Of a stretch of 64,000 nt of DNA, positions 57,116 to 64,000 are shown piece by piece. The notes under the pieces were generated by a model. That model ran no database searches, was not told where the DNA came from, and saw only the letters and a list, made by a program, of their open reading frames with translations. The position numbers and the translations under genes were made by a program. Origin of the DNA: Sthenelais limicola (Eukaryota > Annelida > Polychaeta > Phyllodocida > Sigalionidae); assembly GCA_942159475.1 (NCBI GenBank), contig OW804100.1, positions 7,208,127-7,272,126 of the forward strand. The letters run 5' to 3'. Every line of letters begins with the position of its first letter. The stretch's first letter is position 1.

Positions 57116-57695
57116 TTGGGGTATTTAATACAACTTAAATTGTGTAAAATGCTTAAATAGTTTTTGAGTAATGAGTATAAGTATTCGGACATAATTTTAG
57201 ACATTATTTCATCGAATTTAGTGAAATAAAGATATTGAGGTAGTCAATGAAATTATGTAGGCCCTATCCTTCTCTCTGTCTACCCTCTCTCTCTAGCCCT
57301 ACACTCTCTCCTCTGTCTCTCCCCTCCTGGCGAGCTAAAAAAGGTTGCCCTCTGCAATTTTTAAGGCCAAATCGCCAGGGTAGGCTCTTATATATATTGC
57401 CGAATCTCTTAGAAGGATGGAAACTGTAGGTTGCAGCAGTATAAAACAATAAGAACATGATAATGTAAGTCCGTCGACACCTTAGCTATGCATAGCCATT
57501 GTTTAAAAATGAAATCTTGTCCCCCCAAGTCCACTGCGCATCGTTTTCGCGCACAATATGGCGGCGCCCATAGATAAACACACTACTTCGGTATAGATTA
57601 TCCGACTTTCAAAAAAACATACCCAATTTATTTTCTGTGTCTGCCAATTTATGACCATATTCTAACACCATCTGCACCGGGTTCAATTCCCTTTA
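57116..57695. other. Unannotated stretch
   Basis: CT-rich at 57265-57325; otherwise nothing is recognised. Confidence 0.45.
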
Positions 57696-57729
57696 TTGTT
57701 TTCTCAGCTATTTATAGCTGAGAAAACAA
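57696..57729. repeat. Perfect 16-bp hairpin with 2-nt loop
   Basis: TTGTTTTCTCAGCTAT and ATAGCTGAGAAAACAA separated by TT. Confidence 0.95.
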
Positions 57730-57777
57730 ATGGGTCACTATGAAATGTGCCAATCACTGATACTGCATCTACTATAG

Positions 57778-57902
57778 CAATAAACCACTCAGATTTTAGC
57801 GTTCGAAGGGTCTGTAGGCCCAGAGACGCCACGAGGCCGCAGGCCGAGTGGCGTCACTGGGCCTACAGACCCTTCGAACGCTAAAATCTGAGTGGTTTAT
57901 TG
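57778..57902. repeat. 125-bp near-perfect palindrome
   Basis: Arms of 55 bp (57778-57832 and 57848-57902) match at 54 of 55 positions around a 15-nt GC-rich loop. The outer end is CAATAAACCACTCAGATTTT. The - strand frame across it is forced by the palindrome. A foldback element or hairpin RNA precursor is possible; nothing else decides. Confidence 0.95.
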
Positions 57903-59067
57903 ATTTTAGTCCATAATGGATCAGATCCCCTCCATAACTTAACCTGACACAAACAAACAACAAACAGAAACACCAAGTCATTCTTTACTAACCTGTCATC
58001 ATTTAACACCTTCAACACCCATTCAGTGAGCCCTGATTAGGGCCCAGAGGGGGGTACCCTCTAATGAAATCCACTGATGGGAAGATGGTGGCATTGCGCC
58101 CGCTACAAACTCTAGATGGCGTGGCAGTAGTACTGATGTAAACACAGTATTCTACAGCTTTATTTCGACCAGAACTTAACCTTACACAAACAAGATAGAA
58201 CAATAAATGTTAGATTAACTTCTAATAGGCCTAGAAAGCCGGAAAAACTTTTATTGGATGGCAAATTTTCTGTTCTTTGACAACGCACTACCTGCGTACG
58301 AGTGAGCGAAAATAGGAAGTGCAACAACGTCAACAAACTATGGCTATGCCCAGCTGGTGAAACATGTGGCCCTATAGGGGCACCAGGCACATTTAAAATT
58401 ATTGAAGGTTAATACCCATTCAAATCGCCATACATTGACGGCAAATGATGGTAGAAAGAAGCAGAAAAAAGCCACTTGAAGCTCTATTCACGGCCGTTCG
58501 AACGGCACCAGTGCGGACGCGATCGCGGCAGGCCAGGGGTGTGTCTCGCAGGGGGCCAATGGGCATCAAGGAAAAAGGTTGATAGACTGGGTCTGACTTT
58601 GGGCAGTTAGCCAATGGGAATGTAGGAAACGAAAAAATAGACCGTTAGTACAGTCACGGTCTGTTTTACCACAATTGCACACGAAAACACCCAAAATCTG
58701 ATCCAAAATGGACTAAATCTTGATAACTTGGTTAACTGTCTGTGAGGTGTTTAAGCTTAGATGTGACATCAGGCGAGGATGCCATATCTAATCCTTTCAA
58801 TCAGTCATAGATTTCACACCTAGATGTTATTGAAGGCTGATTGACAGCCTTTCTAGGTTTAGCCAAGGGAGTTGATTGGCTGTTAGTTAGATGCTTCTCC
58901 AACCATGATAGGTCTGCAGAAGGCCCTCCCACCTCCCACACCATCCCTCTGCCCCCCCCCCCCCCCCCACCTCACCAGCCTCAGGTGCTCAAATGGACAC
59001 TGCCCAACACATTTTCTAAATTTTAAAAGTAAATTACCAACTATTAAGAGGGCCTAGCCTAGCTAAC
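57903..59067. other. Unannotated stretch with a C run
   Basis: A 17-C run lies at 58952-58968. The palindrome GCCGTTCGAACGGC is at 58493-58506. No gene is recognised. Confidence 0.45.
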
Positions 59068-59308
59068 TACTTTTTATACGACCAACTCTTTTTTTTACGA
59101 CAAACTCTTTTTTTTACGACAAACTTTTTTTTACGAACTTTTTTTAACGACAATTTTTTTACAACAATTTTTTTTCGACTAATTTTTTTCCGACCAACTT
59201 TTTTTAACAACCAACTTTTTTTGGAACGACCAACTTTTTTCAACGACCAACTTTTTTTAACGACCAACTTTTTTCAACCAACTTTTTTTACGACCAACTT
59301 TTTTTTAC
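59068..59308. repeat. ACGACCAACTTTTTTT minisatellite
   Basis: About 14 imperfect units of 14-20 bp. The - strand reads as a Lys-rich peptide (KKSWSLKKV) purely from the repeat. A two-unit inverted match (GTCGAAAAAAAGTTGGGTCG) occurs at 4777. Confidence 0.9.
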
Positions 59309-59580
59309 AGCCCTGGCTATTGCAGAGTTATTCATTATTGGTTACAGTTACTGAAGTGGAAATAAAAGTCAAGTGTATATAAACCCTAGTCTAGTTGACA
59401 TTTGTATGTCTTTTATGCCATATTAGATTTTACCTTCTGGTCTGTGAGGACTAGTGGAAACTCAGGAGGACTAGTGGTTCTTATTTCTACGTAGGTATTT
59501 CCCTAAGTTTATCATTCTTCTCCCTTTCTCTACATGTTTCAGAGTTCATGATTTCAATGGTCCTCAGTGACTGGTCATAA

Positions 59581-59760
59581 ATTCAATTCAATTCAATTCA
59601 AGAATTCTTTATTGCAAATGAATATAATGTTTACAATGGGGTGGTCCAGCATTCTAAATAGACAGGTGTCTAGGTAGGTCTTCTGCCTGACATCAGACAT
59701 AAGTAATTGAGGCTGAGAAATCGTTTCCATTGGAAACGCCAGGTATATAAATTAAGTTGA
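59581..59760 (-). mobile_element. LINE-like 3' end, reverse
   Basis: On the - strand CATTTGCAATAAAGAATTC carries a polyadenylation signal and leads into a (TTGAA)n tail (59581-59601). This fits a truncated non-LTR retrotransposon 3' end. The 5' boundary is not visible. Confidence 0.5.
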
Positions 59761-60669
59761 CACTAATTGTAATATTAAACAGATAAACCAAACTTAACTT
59801 GATAATTTCTTAACTTAGTAGTTGTTCTGAAGGTTATCTCGGGATATTAAATGAGCTATAGGAGATGGGCTAATTGAAGCCCAAAGTAAGTATACTGTGC
59901 ATATGCCATGCGATTTATTCATGTTGTTGTTATATTTACTAAAAACAATCGATTAAGTCGATTCAGATATTTCTTTTTCATAATATGATTAATATATATA
60001 TACAGTGTACAGTGTACATATAGTGTTCCCGTCTGCTCCTTTCATTGGGGCTGAGGGTCACGTCGGCAAATGTGGCCAACACACTGATGTTATAGTCATA
60101 AAATGGATATTTTTACAAAAGCAAGTCAAACTTCTCATTAGAACCAGGCTCTCTTTTGCCGGCCAACATTTACAGAAGTGTATCACCATTTTTGTAATAT
60201 GTAGTCTTTGCAAAATAAAGAAGTCATTACTATTCTTAAGATGCAAATTATATCATTATGGCTGATAATATTCTAAACTACATGTCAATGGTGTCTGCAG
60301 CATCTGCTTTCCCCCTAACCCCCTCCCCCCTCCCCCTGCCGCCTTCACCAAAACCCCTCTTCCCTGCCACTCTGGAATTTGCCTTGCCAGACATCTTATG
60401 ACTGATTTAATTAACGACGCTATAACTAATTAGATTGGAGGAACGGGTAAACAGATAAGGACCACATGTGTCATAAGAAAAAAAAGAGACCTGAAGAACA
60501 TTCCCACTGCAATTGAAATAATAAATCGGTGACTAAATATTGAATTGATACAGTTTGGATACACTGCTTTTATTTTTACATTTTGATGTGACCATGATAA
60601 AGGCGTTGTAATTATAAGTATAATTAAACATTATGTCGAATGACTCGCAACACCTACCATCACTTTAAA
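59761..60669. other. Unannotated stretch
   Basis: No feature is recognised; a C-rich run lies at 60311-60345. Confidence 0.45.
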
Positions 60670-61018
60670 ACATTTGTCATGAGTTATAAATGAGTCCCAA
60701 GTCGCAAAAATGGATTTTGAGATACCATCATATTTGAACAGATGACAGCTAGTTGATTCCAACTAACTTAAACATTAGTATATCTAATTAGTACCCTACT
60801 TCTATATTTTCTATATTTATGAAAGAAAAGTTACCATTCATTCTTGATGGTCAATCACCATAGTAAAATAGTAAAATATACTCCTTAGTACAACCTGTGA
60901 AAACACTGGTGAAAACCAATGAAAACACTGGTGGGCAAGGGTTCTTGTAAAAGAATCACTTAGAATAATATACATTTTCGGCTTGTGACTCATTTATATA
61001 TAACACATCACATTTGTC
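60670..61018. mobile_element. Outer inverted-repeat element, copy without MITE array
   Basis: Left ACATTTGTCATGAGTTATAA..GAGTCCCAAG and right TGTGACTCATTTATATATAA..CACATCACATTTGT are imperfect inverted repeats. The left interior (ATACCATCATATTTGAACAG) and right interior (GATGGTCAATCACCATAGTA) match the two sides of 14958-16711. Confidence 0.65.
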
Positions 61019-61085
61019 TCATTAAGACATGCTGTTTTGTCCCCAAACGGAAAGGATATTTATGTGACATAGGAAAAGTCCAAGA

Positions 61086-61204
61086 GTTTTCCTTTTTGAA
61101 TATCCCTTTTTCTTTTTGAATATCCTTTTTCCTTTTTGATTATCCTTTTCCTTTTCAAATATCCCTTTTCCTTTTCAAATATCCCTTTTCCTTTTCGAAT
61201 ATCC
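61086..61204 (+). repeat. TTTTCCTTTTTGAATATCCC minisatellite
   Basis: Six units of 19-21 bp with few changes. Confidence 0.9.
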
Positions 61205-63644
61205 AGTCTTATGCTATTCTCACTACTTCTCACCATGTACTATGTACTATGATGTATTCCTACACCAACATCTACATCAGGGGAGAGGGAGGGGGAGGAC
61301 AGAGTACATGTGCACTAGTAGTGGCTGTAGCTTTGACTGCTTGGGTGGGTTATGTAACACTGCTACACTCACTTGTCTCTTGGCGTCCAAAGTGTGTGAC
61401 CTATTTCCCTTGTTCTGGACTCATAAAATAGTCATTGTTTATAAAGCAGGTAAATTGCTGTTTATTGTCAGAAATGAGCAGCAGTTGTCGATTCACTTTT
61501 TAGAAATTCAACCTTAAATGCCCAAATTAGTAGGTACTTGGTAAGAAGGGACTATTTCCTGGTGGATTGATATGGAGTGGTGTGTTGGAAAATCCAAAAA
61601 GAAGATCTACAAGTAGACTAGCTCCATGCCACCATAGCCTATTTTATGCAACACATATTAGCCAGCATAATTACTCATACATTTCATTTCTTCTTAAAGA
61701 ATATTTATTTTAAGAAGTGATATGAATGAATGCCCCCAAATTTGCAGGTGGGTGTTGGTAAATTACATTTTATCAGATCATTTCATATATTCTAAATTAC
61801 AAAAATAAACATGGTGTACAAGTCTACCCAAATAAGACTGATGTTTCCTTTGGTATGGGTAGAAAAGTAGTGTACCAGAGAAGACACCAACAGAAAAGCT
61901 GACCAAATCTAGACATAGGTATCAGAGCATAAAGACATGGCTTTTCATGTAGAGGAAATAGGACATACAATAGGAAACATAGGGAAAAGGTGCAGTGACA
62001 TACTTTTCTGTGGTGATTATCTAAGGGAAATAGTGGAAAAGGAGGCTGACATGGATAAACCGCCACAGACATGGAACTTTTTTATCTGGAAATAGTCAAA
62101 TCTGCTCGAACATAGGAAGTTAGCAGTTGGAAAAGAATTTGTAATAGGAGAAATAGCTTGTACCACAGAGGAAAAGTCTGTACGGATTTCATCATTAGTA
62201 CATATGTCTACTTTTGGACGCAACACATGCTATGCGATCAGTGAGACAATTTTTCAAGTGAAATCGCCCCCCTATTTGCAAGTGTTTGGGGAGGAAAAGT
62301 GAGATCGTGGATGATTTTGCCTGAGATCACACAATTCCAAGTTCAAATTGTACTGGATTCCCACGACCTCACCCACGATTGATCACAAGAATTGTAAACA
62401 GAAAAATATGGCTAGTGTTATACCACCAGGTGGACAGACAGATCCTCAGGACATGTCTACACATAAACCCCCAGATATAATACTAGGGTGTATACAGAAA
62501 TCAGTCTAAACTCAGAGCATGTTGGTATGGGTTTCCCGGCCCACCATTATAGTCCCAATGAGATCAATGTGAATGTAATATGCACAAAAAATGCTATTTC
62601 ATGGCCGTCATTTATGCTTCATAGAAGCACTAAGTAAACTGGAAGAAAACAAACAAATGATAAAAGGAGGTAGGGAGGGAGATTGGTACAGATGTTAAAA
62701 AAGAGAAAAGGGGTGGGGGGGGGGGGGGAGGGAGGGCGATTCAGAGAGACAGAGAAAGAGCAGCAGGCAAGTAAAATGTATTCGTAAGCTGGGAAGCAAT
62801 ATAGTTGAATAGTCTAACTATCCGCAAGACCAAGATCACAGCCCATGTTTTATACACATTTATAGAAACGTCAGAAATGTGTGAACATATTCATCTGTGT
62901 TGCTGTTATCTATGTTCTATACTGTTATCTGTCTGCCCATGCATGTGGCAGGTAAAGAAAACATTTAAAAAAAGAGGCCCGTGTTTTGACTAAACCGAAA
63001 TGGTGTGGTCACTCACTCCTGCACATGGGAGGTTCTGAGGTTCCATGTGTTGTGCCGACCGGCAGGGATTGATAAGCATCAAACCACTGATGAGGTACAT
63101 ATCTACACTAACTGACTCTAATTTTTTCTCCTATTATCATATCAGTGCCCGCCCCCAGTCATCCACACCTCCCCCTCATCCCCTTTCATCCCTTCCCCCT
63201 CCTCGTGTATAGTCCCAGGATACCACGTCTTATTTAATTCGCCCCTCCCACAGAAAGCCTCATGGTGTGAGATCTTCTTCAGCTTAGAATTAATTAAAAA
63301 TAAAAGACCCAAAATAATACATATAATTTACAATAGGCTATGTATAAACCTGTATTTGCTTTCGTGATGCGTGGAAGAGAAATAATGGTTTAAATTTCTT
63401 CTGTATGGCGTTTTGTTTTAACTGATCGAGCCCCTAGCCATGTAATATCCTTTTTAAATTAACACTGACATAGCTCTTAAGAGTAAAGCAGCCTTAACGT
63501 TACTCTAGTTAGTACCTTATAGCTGCATGATTTAAAATATCCATTGACTTTTAAAAAGTCTCACTCACTGTTGTAATATTGATGTTACAACTTTCCATAA
63601 CGGAATATAAACTGTAACACACCATTATAGTTTATACACTTATT
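61205..63644. other. Unannotated stretch
   Basis: A G run sits at 62715-62728 in a purine-rich tract. CTGCACATGGGAGGTTCTGAGGTTCC at 63020-63045 has a SINE-like B-box look but no A box. No gene is recognised. Confidence 0.4.
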
Positions 63645-63910
63645 AAGGTACACCATATTTCATTGAAAAAATGCCTGGGCACTTTTTTCTCAAGCCATTC
63701 TTGCCCCCAGCCCTTATTCAACAGGTAACAGGGAAGACACCCTCTTGAATCCCGCTTTCCCATTTTTTATAAGCCCCATTTCCTGAATCCTGTACGTTTC
63801 CAATTTGCAATCCTGTTTTTCTATTTGCAATCGCTACCTTAAGCCCTTTCCTGAATCCCGTAGGCCCTTTTAAATCCCGAATCCTGACCTAAAATAGGCC
63901 CCAATCCTTA
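63645..63910. repeat. CCTGAATCCCG-type degenerate repeat
   Basis: TCAAGCCATTCTTGCCCCCA and several TTTCCTGAATCCCG/AATCCTG words. The first part resembles 26195-26240 (CAAACCATCCTTGCCCCGAC). Probably a decayed repetitive element. Confidence 0.4.
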
Positions 63911-64000
63911 TTCCTGACAGATTACAAGCTAGTATGACAAGAGAGCAGGGAGGCAGTTAGTCAGGCGACCAACACTAGTGCTATCGCTACTGTTTACTCG

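Noticed and set aside
1..64000. CRISPR array or bacterial operon
   Set aside because: Tandem repeats here lack evenly spaced unique spacers, there are no cas-like genes, and the general layout is eukaryotic.

Overview
The window looks like gene-poor, repeat-dense DNA from a metazoan nuclear genome. It is AT-rich overall and has no bacterial-style gene packing. It carries an intron-split, broken THAP/DDE transposase, a tRNA-derived SINE, LINE 3' ends, many short inverted-repeat (MITE-like) elements, minisatellites, and recurrent microsatellites joined to long G or C runs. Frequent TAGGCCTA-like words and dense MITEs resemble marine invertebrate genomes (echinoderm, mollusc, hemichordate or cephalochordate), but the species cannot be fixed from this. 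No intact host protein gene is recognised. Almost every long open frame lies on a tandem repeat or is random-looking.

Layout. 0-6.5 kb: mosaic of MITE family A, a 2.1 kb composite inverted-repeat element (1879-3997) full of ATACC-type microsatellite, and repeated blocks that suggest an old tandem duplication of about 3.4 kb. 6.5-9 kb: GC-rich minisatellite and a 1.68 kb element with 23-bp terminal repeats. 9-15 kb: SINE, a 230-bp MITE with perfect ends, weak dispersed repeats. 15-16.7 kb: three tandem TTAA-bounded MITEs nested in another element whose unoccupied relative lies at 60.7-61.0 kb. 17-26 kb: family A copies, a GTCGC-rich stretch, a hammerhead-like motif, a promoter-like stretch. 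26.7-32.6 kb: a mosaic duplication with a repeated TATA box and a hexamer minisatellite. 33-35 kb: GT/CA-rich and simple DNA.

35.9-37.2 kb holds the only recognisable coding relic: the end of a THAP domain, a YTGLP block and the first catalytic Asp region of an ISL2EU/Harbinger-type DDE transposase, with a homopolymer frameshift, stops and a truncated 3' end. 38.5-49 kb: minisatellites, a LINE-like coding scrap, several perfect hairpins, a second hammerhead-like motif and long unannotated stretches. 50.465-53.978 kb: a 3.5 kb element bounded by inverted CGCCCAGTGGGCAC and filled with a repeated CCTAGCCACTGCAT motif. 54.3-55.2 kb: two opposite copies of a 280-bp element, each lying inside a different flanking palindrome. 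56.4-64 kb: a second copy of the 2 kb composite element, a 125-bp near-perfect palindrome, T-rich minisatellites, a LINE 3' end and unannotated DNA.

The parts do not form a pathway. The common theme is mobile DNA, mostly non-autonomous, with nesting, foldback structures and local duplication. Database matches could not be checked; family names rest on visible motifs only.
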